A stretch of DNA of 64,000 nt from Pyrinomonadaceae bacterium (GTDB lineage: Bacteria; Acidobacteriota; Blastocatellia; Pyrinomonadales; Pyrinomonadaceae): contig JAHCHG010000002.1 in NCBI GenBank assembly GCA_026129865.1, positions 124,001 through 188,000 on the forward strand, read 5' to 3'. The first letter of the stretch is position 1. Every line of letters begins with the position of its first letter. Both the position numbers and the translations under genes were made by a program. Of the stretch, positions 8,529 to 17,447 are shown one piece after another. Below the pieces are notes generated by a model that was not told the origin of the DNA, did no database searches, and saw only the letters and a list, made by a program, of their open reading frames with translations.

Positions 8529-9599
8529 ATGAATAAAAAGCATCCAAATCGAAAACAGCCAACTTTGAGTGACATAGCGGCAAGTGTCGGCGTCACGCCG
8601 ATGACGGTGTCCAGAGTTATTAATGAGAGCGGATATGTTAGCGATGAAACCCGCGAAAAAGTCCTATTGGCGGCAAAGGAAATGAACTACCGCCGAAACG
8701 GATTAGCTCGGGCTCTAAAACGCCAATCAACGGAAACGGTAGGACTCGTACTCGGCGATATTTCAAATCCTTATTCGACAGAGTTAGCGCGCGCCGTTCG
8801 TGAAACCTTGTTTAATCGGGGGTTTAGCCTTTTCATTTGTATCAGCGAACATAGCGCAAAGGAAGATGTCGTCGCGTTCGAATCGCTTGCCGATCACAGC
8901 GTGGATGGAATCATCGTAGCGACACGTTCCAATGAAGGCGGCGATGAATATTTACGAGGAATAGTTGAAAGCAACATTCCGGTAGTGGTTATAGGTCGCG
9001 ATTTTCAACATGAGGAAGTCGACTTCGTTTCTCCCGACAATTTTAAAGGCGGTTTCGAAGCGACGCAGCATTTGATCGACCTCGGGCATAAACGAATCGC
9101 TTTTGTCGGAGCAAATCTTAAAGGCGGTTCGAGCTTAAAAAGGCTTCAAGGTTATTTAAAGGCGCTCACCGAACACGAGATCGAAATTGACGAAAGACTG
9201 ATCACGGGTCGCAACGAAGATGTTTCCGAAATTCCGGGATATTCAACGGAAGAGATCGGGTTTGAAGGAATGAAACGATTATTGTCTCTTCCAAATCCTC
9301 CGACAGCTCTTTTCGCCAGAAACGATTTTACCGCGATCGGCGCGATGAGCGCGATCAAAGAAGCAGGTCTGAGTATTCCCGAAGATATCGCGATCGTCGG
9401 TTTCGACGATGTATCTCTGGCTCTAAGAACTTCTCCGCCGCTGACGACCGTCCGCCAACCGATGCGGCTCGAAGGACAACTCGCGGCTGAAATGCTGGTC
9501 GAGCGGATCGAATCAAAAGAACGTCTCCCGCGAAGAGAGCGGATTTTGAACTGCGAATTAATCGTTCGCGAATCGACCGGTTTAAGAAAAAGACAATAA
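8529..9599 (+). CDS. LacI-family transcriptional regulator of the uronate locus
   Basis: A 356-residue LacI/GalR repressor. The N-terminal helix-turn-helix (PTLSDIAASVGVTPMTVSRV, about residues 11-30) and the hinge helix (YRRNGLARALK) read operators with a central CG. The periplasmic-binding-like sensor domain (from about residue 65) begins VGLVLGDISNPY and ends with the usual TTVRQP segment. It is divergent in role but co-directional with the uronate genes that follow. Two near-identical TGTTA-N4-TAACA sites, one before its own gene and one at the start of the first lyase gene, make autoregulation and repression of the locus likely. The effector is probably a uronate intermediate such as KDG, which is inference from context. 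Confidence 0.92.
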   Translation: MNKKHPNRKQPTLSDIAASVGVTPMTVSRVINESGYVSDETREKVLLAAKEMNYRRNGLARALKRQSTETVGLVLGDISNPYSTELARAVRETLFNRGFSLFICISEHSAKEDVVAFESLADHSVDGIIVATRSNEGGDEYLRGIVESNIPVVVIGRDFQHEEVDFVSPDNFKGGFEATQHLIDLGHKRIAFVGANLKGGSSLKRLQGYLKALTEHEIEIDERLITGRNEDVSEIPGYSTEEIGFEGMKRLLSLPNPPTALFARNDFTAIGAMSAIKEAGLSIPEDIAIVGFDDVSLALRTSPPLTTVRQPMRLEGQLAAEMLVERIESKERLPRRERILNCELIVRESTGLRKRQ

Positions 9600-9634
9600 C
9601 ATTATTTCGACACGCCTGATTTCTGCAAGGCTTT

Positions 9635-11800
9635 ATGAATAAATCTGTTAACGATAACATATTCTTAAAACATATTCGCTCGTCGAAATGCATCGTCACT
9701 TGTCTGCTGGTAATTGTCCTTTTTCATGTTCTCGCCTTTTCGCAAACGCAATCAAAATCGGACCCGAATAAGACTTCCGTTCCCGCATTCACCGAACTTC
9801 TCGCGAAGCCGGTTAAATTTAAGCCCGAATTACAAAACGTTCATCCACGCCTATTCTTTACTTCAAAAGATCTGCCGTCGATGCGCGAAAGGGCGAAAGG
9901 TGCCGACCGCGCTCTCTGGCAGGAGGTCTTAAAAACTGTTGAAGGATTCGGAACAAATGTTCCCGACGTGAACGAAGAGGACCTGTATAAAAGCGGTCTC
10001 GCTGAGCGTAAAAACGGCGTCATGACCCAATATTCATTGGCGTTTCGCACCTCCCAATTTAGTTTCGCGTATCTCATTGAAGGGGATGAAAAGTATCTCG
10101 ACCAGGCAAAGAGACTGACAATGGCGGCTTGCGACATGCCGATCTGGGGTTACAAAACGAATAAGCCAAACGTAGATCTGCCGCCCGCGCATCTTTTATA
10201 CGCCGTCGCATTTGCTTACGACACATTATTCGACAAATTGACCAGCGCTGAAAAACGGATCATTAAAGAGAAACTGATCAAACAGTCGCGGTTGATGTAC
10301 GAATACTTCAAATACAAAGAGAAAAAACGCTACACATACACGCAAAATCACACATGGATCCCGATGGCTAGTCTGGCGATCGCTTCCTACGCTTTGATGG
10401 ATGAAACGCCGGAAGCGCAGGATTGGGCGCGGCTTTCGCGGGCGGTTTTTGACCGGACGATGCTCGCTTTCGGCACGGACGGTTATTTTTACGAGAGCTT
10501 TCATTATTTCGGTTTCGCGTTTCGCTGGATGATCCTGTATTTCGACGCGCATCTAGCCGCGACGGGCGAAAATCTTTACACACCGATGAAATCGAAATTC
10601 GAGAATATGAAGTATTTTGTAATGCATTCGATCTTGCCCGACCGCGAAAATATTTTTGATTTCGCGGATATTGGCGACGGATCTCTCGATCGAAATAGAG
10701 AAAGCAGACGCGAAAAAACTTACGGCGAATATGATATTTTGTATCGCTTTGCAGAAGTTTATCGGGATTCACAAGCCCAAACTGTCGGTGATTTTATCCG
10801 CAAAGAAACTGACTTAGGCACACGCGAACCGATGTGGGCTTTCATCAATCACGATCCGAAACTAGAACCTGCTCCGCTTTCTAAAATTCCGACAAAAATT
10901 CATTTTGTAGATAACGATACGGTTTTTGGTCGAACGGATTGGACAATAAACGCGACGGCATTTGCTTTTCGCAGTTCGCCGCCCGAAGGACATTTTGCGG
11001 CGCAGTTAGCATCGAAAATTCCCGATTGGCGGCAAAATACCGGGCACGCGCACCCGGACGCGAACAGTTTTATCATCTTTGCGAACGGAAAATATCTGAC
11101 GGGCGACACGGGTTATCTCGGCATCAAGCAGACGGACGATCACAATACGATTCTTGTTAATGGTCGCGGACAGGCGAACGACGGCGTTTATGAAATGTTC
11201 AAGGAAGTTCCGAACGAAAAATTGGACAAGATCCGCATCGCCGATATTTCTCTGACCAAAGATTATTTTTATATTCGCGGCGAAGCGGCGAGCGCGTATT
11301 ACGACGATCTGAAATTAAAGAAATTCGACCGTCATTTTCTCTACGTCAATGCAGGCAATTATTTTATTGTCTGGGACGAACTCGAAACCGAAAAGCCTTC
11401 CGAATTTACGTTTCTTTTGAATGCGGACAAAGAAATCGAGATAAGCGGAAATCAGGCGCATTTGATCAATGAAGATGCGGCGTTGCGCGTCATCAGAATC
11501 TCACCAGCAGAGGCGAATTCGAAAGTCGTCCCGCAGATGATCCAGGCTCGCGGACTGCCGGGGAGTGTTAGCGAAGGCGTATCGGAGCAACGCGGCGTGC
11601 AGCTGCAGACGACTTCGGCGGTGAAAGAAAAGAAATTTGAATTTTTACATTTTCTGCAGCCGGTTGTGGTCGGCAGCAAAACGCCCGCACCGAAATTTGA
11701 GAAGACGGCGAATGGTTTGAAGATCATCTGGGCGAACGGAAACGAGGATGTGATTGATTTTCAAGACACGAAACAAATGCTTGTGCAAAACGGCAAATAA
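9635..11800 (+). CDS. Secreted heparinase II/III-like polysaccharide lyase (paralogue 1)
   Basis: A 721-residue lyase-like protein with a signal peptide (hydrophobic VTCLLVIVLFHVLAF, cut near SQTQ). An N-terminal alpha/alpha-barrel region starts HPRLFFTSKDL and contains YTQNHTW and GYFYESFHYF, where lyases of this fold carry catalytic Asn/His/Tyr. The C-terminal heparinase II/III beta domain is marked by GHAHPDANSF and DHNTILVNG. Such enzymes cleave uronate-containing polymers (alginate, heparinoids, related glycans) by beta-elimination. The exact PL family cannot be fixed by eye. It is clearly paralogous to the 17448-19445 gene along its full length. The ATG at 9635 is the only nearby one, which puts the LacI operator inside codons 4-9. 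Confidence 0.8.
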   Translation: MNKSVNDNIFLKHIRSSKCIVTCLLVIVLFHVLAFSQTQSKSDPNKTSVPAFTELLAKPVKFKPELQNVHPRLFFTSKDLPSMRERAKGADRALWQEVLKTVEGFGTNVPDVNEEDLYKSGLAERKNGVMTQYSLAFRTSQFSFAYLIEGDEKYLDQAKRLTMAACDMPIWGYKTNKPNVDLPPAHLLYAVAFAYDTLFDKLTSAEKRIIKEKLIKQSRLMYEYFKYKEKKRYTYTQNHTWIPMASLAIASYALMDETPEAQDWARLSRAVFDRTMLAFGTDGYFYESFHYFGFAFRWMILYFDAHLAATGENLYTPMKSKFENMKYFVMHSILPDRENIFDFADIGDGSLDRNRESRREKTYGEYDILYRFAEVYRDSQAQTVGDFIRKETDLGTREPMWAFINHDPKLEPAPLSKIPTKIHFVDNDTVFGRTDWTINATAFAFRSSPPEGHFAAQLASKIPDWRQNTGHAHPDANSFIIFANGKYLTGDTGYLGIKQTDDHNTILVNGRGQANDGVYEMFKEVPNEKLDKIRIADISLTKDYFYIRGEAASAYYDDLKLKKFDRHFLYVNAGNYFIVWDELETEKPSEFTFLLNADKEIEISGNQAHLINEDAALRVIRISPAEANSKVVPQMIQARGLPGSVSEGVSEQRGVQLQTTSAVKEKKFEFLHFLQPVVVGSKTPAPKFEKTANGLKIIWANGNEDVIDFQDTKQMLVQNGK
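9646..9659. promoter_or_regulatory. LacI-family operator at the start of the first lyase gene
   Basis: TGTTAACGATAACA consists of perfect inverted half-sites TGTTA / TAACA around ACGA. It starts 11 bases after the A of the lyase ATG. A repressor here could block initiation or act as a roadblock. It pairs with the site at 8494-8507. Confidence 0.78.
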
Positions 11801-11820
11801 TAATTATAAGGAACCTTTTT

Positions 11821-13101
11821 ATGGAACAAATAACGGGATTTAAGATGAGCGGTTTGCGCTGGCTGATCATCGGCTTGGTGTTTTTCATCACTGTCATCAA
11901 CTACGTAGACCGGATGACGATCTCGGTTCTCGCGCCCGTAATTACTGAGGATTTAGGATTATCGAACACCGAATTCGGGGCGATCTCGGTCTGGTTTTTG
12001 ATCGCATATACGGTTAGCCAGGGCGTTTCGGGCAAAATTTTTGACCGTTTCGGCACGAAATTCGGATTTTTGATTTCAGTCGTAGTTTGGTCCGTGGCAG
12101 CAATGCTTCATGCATTTGCGACCGGATTAACCAGTTTAGCTATCTTTCGCTTTTTACTCGGAGTCGGAGAAGCCGGCAATTTTCCGGGAGCGGCAAAGGT
12201 CGCGGCGGAATGGTTTCCGCAAAAAGATCGCGCGTTTGCTCAGGGAATTTTCAACAGCGGCGTCGCTCTCGGCTCTATCGTCGCACCGCCGCTCATTGTC
12301 TGGCTGCAGTTGATGTATGGATGGAAAGTTACCTTTATTGCGACCGGCGCACTCGGATTTATATGGCTGGGCTTTTGGATGCTCTTCTACTTCCCGCGAA
12401 AAGAACATAAATGGCTTACAGAGTCAGAAAACGAATACATCGAATCGGGCGAAGTTCAGGAAGCTTCAACCGCGAAGTCGATCTCGTATACCGATCTTCT
12501 GAAATACAAAGAGACGTGGTCGATCGTTTTGGCAAGGTTTCTTGTCGATCCGGTTTGGTGGCTGTACATCGTCTGGCTCCCGAAATATTTATTCGACGCC
12601 CGCGGGTTTGACCTTAAACAGATCGGAATGTTTGCCTGGTTCCCGTTCGTCGCGGCAGGCGTCGGAAGTCTTTTCGGCGGTTATCTGGCTCGGCTGCTCA
12701 TCGGAAAAGGATGGTCGGTCAGCAAAGCCCGAAAGGTCATCATCGGACTTTCAAGTCTGTTAATGCCGGCTGGGATCGTTGCGGCATATACCGACGATTC
12801 GATGGTTGCTCTGGCAATGATCAGTTTAGTTCTATTCGGATTTCAGGTTTGGATCAATAACGTTCAAACGCTTCCATCCGATTTCTTCCCTTCATCATCG
12901 GTTGGCTCTGTCGCAGGACTGGGCGGAGTCGGAGCAGGTATTGGCGCGGGTATCTTTATTTATTCGACCGGCTGGGTCGTCGATGCTTACTCATATACGC
13001 CCATTCTGGTTGCGGCAGGTTTGCTTGCGCCGCTGGGAACAATCGTTCTTTTTGCTCTGGCGGGCGATATAAAGAAAGTTACATTAAAACATTTGGCTTA
13101 A
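11821..13101 (+). CDS. MFS transporter, anion:cation symporter type (hexuronate/glucarate-like)
   Basis: A 426-residue, twelve-helix major facilitator protein. The first helix ends NYVDRMTISVLAPVI, the pattern of the anion:cation symporter family that includes ExuT and GudP. The cytoplasmic loop between helices 2 and 3 holds KIFDRFGTKFG, and GVGEAGNFPGAAK lies in helix 4. It starts 20 bases after the lyase with an AAGGAA site in the gap, and the SDR follows 21 bases later, so the three are one transcript. Expected role is inner-membrane uptake of the monouronate or small oligouronates released outside. The substrate is inferred from context. Confidence 0.88.
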   Translation: MEQITGFKMSGLRWLIIGLVFFITVINYVDRMTISVLAPVITEDLGLSNTEFGAISVWFLIAYTVSQGVSGKIFDRFGTKFGFLISVVVWSVAAMLHAFATGLTSLAIFRFLLGVGEAGNFPGAAKVAAEWFPQKDRAFAQGIFNSGVALGSIVAPPLIVWLQLMYGWKVTFIATGALGFIWLGFWMLFYFPRKEHKWLTESENEYIESGEVQEASTAKSISYTDLLKYKETWSIVLARFLVDPVWWLYIVWLPKYLFDARGFDLKQIGMFAWFPFVAAGVGSLFGGYLARLLIGKGWSVSKARKVIIGLSSLLMPAGIVAAYTDDSMVALAMISLVLFGFQVWINNVQTLPSDFFPSSSVGSVAGLGGVGAGIGAGIFIYSTGWVVDAYSYTPILVAAGLLAPLGTIVLFALAGDIKKVTLKHLA

Positions 13102-13122
13102 GTTCAAGGAGATAAACATATT

Positions 13123-13944
13123 ATGAAGAATTTTTTTGATTTTACAAACAAGGTGGTTTTGGTTACGGGAGCTTCTTCAGGCATTGGAAGAGCAACCGCG
13201 GAATTTTTCGGAAAATACGGTGCGAAGGTCGCCGTCAGTTATTTAAGCAATAAAAACGGAGCGGAAGCGGCGGTTGCCGCGATCGAAGAAGCCGGTTTGC
13301 AGCTCGGCGCAGCGGTTGGAGCTTCCGGTCAAACCGAGACCAAATCCTCGGCAAGAGGTTACGCGGTTCAAGCCGACGTTACAAAAAACGCCGACATCGA
13401 CCTAATGATAAAGGAAGTCGAAGAAAACTTGGGCGCGATCGATATCTTGGTAAATAACGCCGGATCACTGGTCGAAAGACTGCGGACAGCGGAACTTACC
13501 GAAGAACGTTGGGACGAGGTTTTTGCACTCAATGTAAAATCGGCGTTTTTCGCGGCAAAAGCGGTGATACCGAAAATGCTCGAAAAGGGCGAAGGCGCGA
13601 TCATCAACGTAACTTCGGTTGCGGGCAGAAACGGCGGCGCGTTGGGTTCGATCCATTATTCGTCAGCCAAAGGCGCGATGATAACAATGAACAAAGGCTT
13701 GGCGAAGGAATTTGGTTCGCAGGGCATTCGCATCAACGGCGTTTCGCCGGGCGTTATCGACACGCCGTTTCACGAAACATTTTCAACGCCGGAAGCAATG
13801 GCAAATTTCAAAAACATGATTCCGATGGGACGCGTTGGAACCAGCGAGGAAGTCGCCCGCGTAATCGCATTCTTAGCTTCGGATGCGGCGGCATATCTCT
13901 GCGGAGAAACGATCGAAGTCAACGGCGGTATGTTGATGGACTAA
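13123..13944 (+). CDS. Short-chain dehydrogenase/reductase, probable unsaturated-uronate (DEH) reductase
   Basis: Classical SDR of 273 residues. The cofactor loop is VTGASSGIGRAT (residues 15-26), NNAG is at about residue 109, the catalytic Ser is in INVTSVAGR, and YSSAKG holds the Tyr and Lys. The C-terminal sequence YLCGETIEVNGG is FabG-like. An insertion of about 18 residues (around 64-84, LQLGAAVGASGQTETK) separates strand beta-C from the usual VQADVT and is unusual. In alginate and polyuronate loci an SDR reduces 4-deoxy-5-hexoseulose uronate to KDG. The neighbours (lyases, KdgF, KDG kinase, KDPG aldolase) argue for that job, but the substrate is inferred. Strong AAGGAG site upstream. 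Confidence 0.85.
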   Translation: MKNFFDFTNKVVLVTGASSGIGRATAEFFGKYGAKVAVSYLSNKNGAEAAVAAIEEAGLQLGAAVGASGQTETKSSARGYAVQADVTKNADIDLMIKEVEENLGAIDILVNNAGSLVERLRTAELTEERWDEVFALNVKSAFFAAKAVIPKMLEKGEGAIINVTSVAGRNGGALGSIHYSSAKGAMITMNKGLAKEFGSQGIRINGVSPGVIDTPFHETFSTPEAMANFKNMIPMGRVGTSEEVARVIAFLASDAAAYLCGETIEVNGGMLMD

Positions 13945-13975
13945 ATCAGGAGAAGACCTAAAAAGGAGAGGAACT

Positions 13976-16900
13976 ATGAATTCAATAAAAAACTCTATTA
14001 AAAGTAGTCTGTTGATCGCATTCAGCGTACTGCTTTTCGCCCCAGCAATGTTCGGACAAACATTTAAGGCAACAATCGTTGGTCAGATAACTGACTCGAA
14101 CGGCGCAGTAGTACCAAACGCGACCGTAACGATTATTCAGGAAGCCACTAATATAAGTCAACGCACGAATGCCGACGAAAACGGCAATTACGTTATCACA
14201 CAGCTTGACCCCGGAACCTATCGCGTTCGCGTCGAACTCGATGGCTTTAAAAGCGCAGTAAGAAACGGAGTTATTCTTGAAACAGCACAGAGTTTAAGAT
14301 TTAACGTCGTTCTCGAGGTCGGCGAACTTAGCGCTGAAGTAATTATCAGTTCTGAGCCGTCCGTAATTAACACTGAAACTTCTTCAAAAGGAGAGGTCAT
14401 CGTGGAGAAACAGGTTCAGGATCTGCCGCTCAACGGTCGCGATTTCACCGACCTTGCTCGTTTAACACCGGGCGTTTATCCGCGTCCGGCTGATGACGAT
14501 CAGGGCGAAGGATTGGCAACAGCCGGTACGCGAACGGATGCGTCCAATTTTATTCTTGACGGCATTGTGAATAAATCCGACCGAAACGGTTCTGTCGGCG
14601 TTAACACCTCGATCGAATCGATTCGCGAGTTTAAGGTCGAAACCTCAACATACACCGCGGAATACGGACGTTCCGCCGGCGCTCAGATAAACGTGGTTTC
14701 GAAATCGGGTACAAACAGGTTTCGCGGTTCGGTTTTCGATTATCACCGTAACGACATTTTTGATGCAAAGAACTTCTTTACTGCGCCCGGAGAAGAAAAA
14801 ACGTTGTTAAGAAATCAGTTCGGAGCAAGTATCGGCGGACCGATGCCGTTCTTCAACTTCGGCAAAGGCGGTGATGTATTTACCAACGGTAAAGACCGGA
14901 CATTTTTCTTTGTGTCATTCGAAGGAACGCGTCAACGGCGCTCCGAATCCGCATTAAACACGGCACCGCGCGCAAGCTGGCTTCGCGGCGACTTTCGCGA
15001 TGTGCTTGGCGCCGGACCCGATCTTATCCTCGGAACAGGAGATGACGTAGCAAATTCAAACCAGATCCGCTGCATTACTTCGACCGGAACGAAAGTGGTT
15101 TGCCCGACACCCAACGTCATACCGCAAACCAACGTGGTCGTGGGCGGCGTTACAATTCTCGGCATCAATCCGATCTCGAGCTTGATCGCTTCCAGACTTC
15201 CCGCGGCAAACTTGATCGATATAAATAGTCCGTTCGGCTATGGAGTAACTCTGAACGGAATTAGGAACCGCAACCAATATCTGGCGAAGATCGATCATAG
15301 GATCAACGACAATAACAATTTCTCGTTCAGATTTTCGCAGGAGACCGGAAACGGTTTCGACCCTTTTCCTTCGAACCGAAACTTTTATCCTACATTCGGT
15401 CGCGACACTCTCCAGGATTACAAGAATATCGCATTTAGCGATACGCATATTTTCTCGTCGAATATTATAAACGAAGCCCGCGTTGGATTTTTCACTCAGA
15501 ACAGCCAAAATCTGGGAGAAAACCGCGACACTGACTATATCGCTCAATTTGGAATTCCCGGTTTGCCTTCGGCTTCGAACCCCGCGGTCCAGGGATTTGC
15601 TGCGATCAGAATTGACGGTTTCTCCGAATTCGGAGACCGCCCGAACGACCCGTTCAGCTACAAACTGAAAAATATCCAGTTCTATGATGCTTTGAGCCTC
15701 ATCACTGGAAATCATTCATTAAAATTCGGCGTCGATATCATTCGTTCCGGATATGACGAAGCCGATGTTCGCAACGTTCGCGGAGATTTCCGTTTTCGCG
15801 GTCGAACGACGAACACCAGCAACTCAGCCAGCAGCGGATTTCGATCATTTGCCGATTTCCTATACGGTTTGCCCGATTCAACTCAGCGCCAGATCGGCAA
15901 TGAGCCGGCAGATCTGCGCGGAAATCAATATGCTTTTTTTGCCCAGGACGATTGGAGAATTACAGATTGGTTGACCTTGAATCTCGGTTTGCGTTATGAA
16001 CTGCAGACTCCGATGACCGAAGCTTCCGGAAGACTCGGAAACTTTGTACCGGAACTTGGAGCGGTTGTTCTGTCGGGCGACCCTCGTCTTCCGAATGGCT
16101 TGATCTATACGGACAAGAACAATTGGGGACCACGCGTAGGTTTTGCAATGAGACCGTTTAACGATAACAAAACGGTCGTTCGCGGCGGCGCAGGAATTTA
16201 TTATTCGCTCGAGACATTCAACCCGATCCGTCAGCAATTGGCGAATAATTTCCCATTTCTTCAGCGCGAAACGTATAACCGGAACAGCTCGACCATCCTG
16301 CTTATGTCGTTTCAAAATCCCTTCCCGAGCAACCTGATCTCCGGCGGTGTTTCGACACCCTTCGGATTACAGACCGATTACAAAACTCCGGAAGTTTATC
16401 AGTATAATTTGACGCTCGAGCGTGAACTCGCGCAAGATCTGGCGTTCGAGATCGGCTATGTCGGATCACAAGCGCGATTTTTGGGTCAGCGATACGATCT
16501 GAACATTTTGTATCCGACCGGGCAGGTAACTGCAACGACAACTGGAGGTGTGACAACTTATACACCTGTTACGGCGCGGTGCTTTCCGACTCTCGGAACG
16601 ATCCAATATCAGGAACAGATCGCAAATTCCTACTACAACGGTCTGCAGACTTCGCTGAAAAGGCGGTCAAAAGATGGTTTGACACTGCTTCTTTCATACA
16701 CTTTTTCTAAATCGATCGACACAGCATCTTCAACCAACAACTCAACGTCCGGGACGCAAAAGTTTCCTCAGGATGTTAGAAATCTTAACGCTGAGAAAGC
16801 CCTTTCCGATTTCGACCGGCGTCATCAATTCACGGGAAGTTTCAACTACGAACTTCCCTTTGGTCGCGGCAGAAAATTCCTCAGCGACGCAAGAGGAATA

Positions 16901-17353
16901 ACAGATGCGATCCTGGGCGGATGGCAGTTTAACGGTATTGTTTCGATCCTGTCGGGACGACCGTTCACTCCGCAGTATTCGTCCGCCGACATCGCGCAGC
17001 AGCGCCCGGACATTATCGGCGATCCGTATACAAATGTTCCGAATGGTCTTGCTTTCAACCCGGCGGCGTTTGCGCGTCCGGCGGCAAGTCCGACCGACCC
17101 GACTTTGTTCGGAAACGCCGGTCGGAACATTTTAACCGGTCCATGGTTTAACTCGACGGATCTTTCACTTATGAAAAATTTCCAACTACGGGAAAAGGTG
17201 AAACTTCAATTCCGCTGGGAGGTGTTCAATGTATTTAACAATACGAACTTCCAGGTTCCTGTTTTTCAGTTGGACAATTCAAACGTCGGAACTTACTCGC
17301 AGACCGCGAACGAAAACCGCGAAATGCAGTTTGCTTTGAAGCTGCTTTTCTAA
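13976..17353 (+). CDS. Oar-like TonB-dependent outer-membrane receptor
   Basis: A 1125-residue outer-membrane protein. A signal peptide (residues 1-28, ending MFGQ) precedes a carboxypeptidase-regulatory-like beta sandwich (about 30-115, TIVGQITDSNGAVVPNATV). The plug starts near QVQDLPLNGRDFTDLARLTP, and a long beta-barrel ends NREMQFALKLLF with a terminal Phe. This Oar-like layout is expanded in Acidobacteriota and lacks a SusD partner. It lies inside the uronate gene cluster with an AAGGAG site, so uptake or binding of polyuronate oligomers is the likely role, although the ligand is inferred. A perfect-arm terminator follows it. Confidence 0.93.
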   Translation: MNSIKNSIKSSLLIAFSVLLFAPAMFGQTFKATIVGQITDSNGAVVPNATVTIIQEATNISQRTNADENGNYVITQLDPGTYRVRVELDGFKSAVRNGVILETAQSLRFNVVLEVGELSAEVIISSEPSVINTETSSKGEVIVEKQVQDLPLNGRDFTDLARLTPGVYPRPADDDQGEGLATAGTRTDASNFILDGIVNKSDRNGSVGVNTSIESIREFKVETSTYTAEYGRSAGAQINVVSKSGTNRFRGSVFDYHRNDIFDAKNFFTAPGEEKTLLRNQFGASIGGPMPFFNFGKGGDVFTNGKDRTFFFVSFEGTRQRRSESALNTAPRASWLRGDFRDVLGAGPDLILGTGDDVANSNQIRCITSTGTKVVCPTPNVIPQTNVVVGGVTILGINPISSLIASRLPAANLIDINSPFGYGVTLNGIRNRNQYLAKIDHRINDNNNFSFRFSQETGNGFDPFPSNRNFYPTFGRDTLQDYKNIAFSDTHIFSSNIINEARVGFFTQNSQNLGENRDTDYIAQFGIPGLPSASNPAVQGFAAIRIDGFSEFGDRPNDPFSYKLKNIQFYDALSLITGNHSLKFGVDIIRSGYDEADVRNVRGDFRFRGRTTNTSNSASSGFRSFADFLYGLPDSTQRQIGNEPADLRGNQYAFFAQDDWRITDWLTLNLGLRYELQTPMTEASGRLGNFVPELGAVVLSGDPRLPNGLIYTDKNNWGPRVGFAMRPFNDNKTVVRGGAGIYYSLETFNPIRQQLANNFPFLQRETYNRNSSTILLMSFQNPFPSNLISGGVSTPFGLQTDYKTPEVYQYNLTLERELAQDLAFEIGYVGSQARFLGQRYDLNILYPTGQVTATTTGGVTTYTPVTARCFPTLGTIQYQEQIANSYYNGLQTSLKRRSKDGLTLLLSYTFSKSIDTASSTNNSTSGTQKFPQDVRNLNAEKALSDFDRRHQFTGSFNYELPFGRGRKFLSDARGITDAILGGWQFNGIVSILSGRPFTPQYSSADIAQQRPDIIGDPYTNVPNGLAFNPAAFARPAASPTDPTLFGNAGRNILTGPWFNSTDLSLMKNFQLREKVKLQFRWEVFNVFNNTNFQVPVFQLDNSNVGTYSQTANENREMQFALKLLF

Positions 17354-17380
17354 GTAGTCGTTGCCGGATTAACAAATCAC

Positions 17381-17415
17381 CGGAAGGTGTTCGAGCTTTT
17401 GCCGAACACTTTCCG
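17381..17415 (+). terminator. Hairpin after the TonB receptor gene
   Basis: CGGAAGGTGTTCG (17381-17393) pairs with CGAACACTTTCCG (17403-17415), 13 base pairs with one G-U. The following U-run is weak (GTTTCC). It may only partly stop transcription before the second lyase gene. Confidence 0.65.
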
Positions 17416-17447
17416 TTTCCTCCAGAACGTCGATCAGGGAAATTATT

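Noticed and set aside
15056..15715. A 219-residue minus-strand frame inside the TonB receptor gene
   Set aside because: It is antisense to a long, well-matched receptor gene and has an Arg/Ser-rich shadow composition with no family motif.
16156..16169. A third LacI-like operator (GTTTAACGATAACA) inside the TonB gene
   Set aside because: Only 12 of 14 positions match, one half-site is broken, and it is deep in coding sequence; chance is likely.
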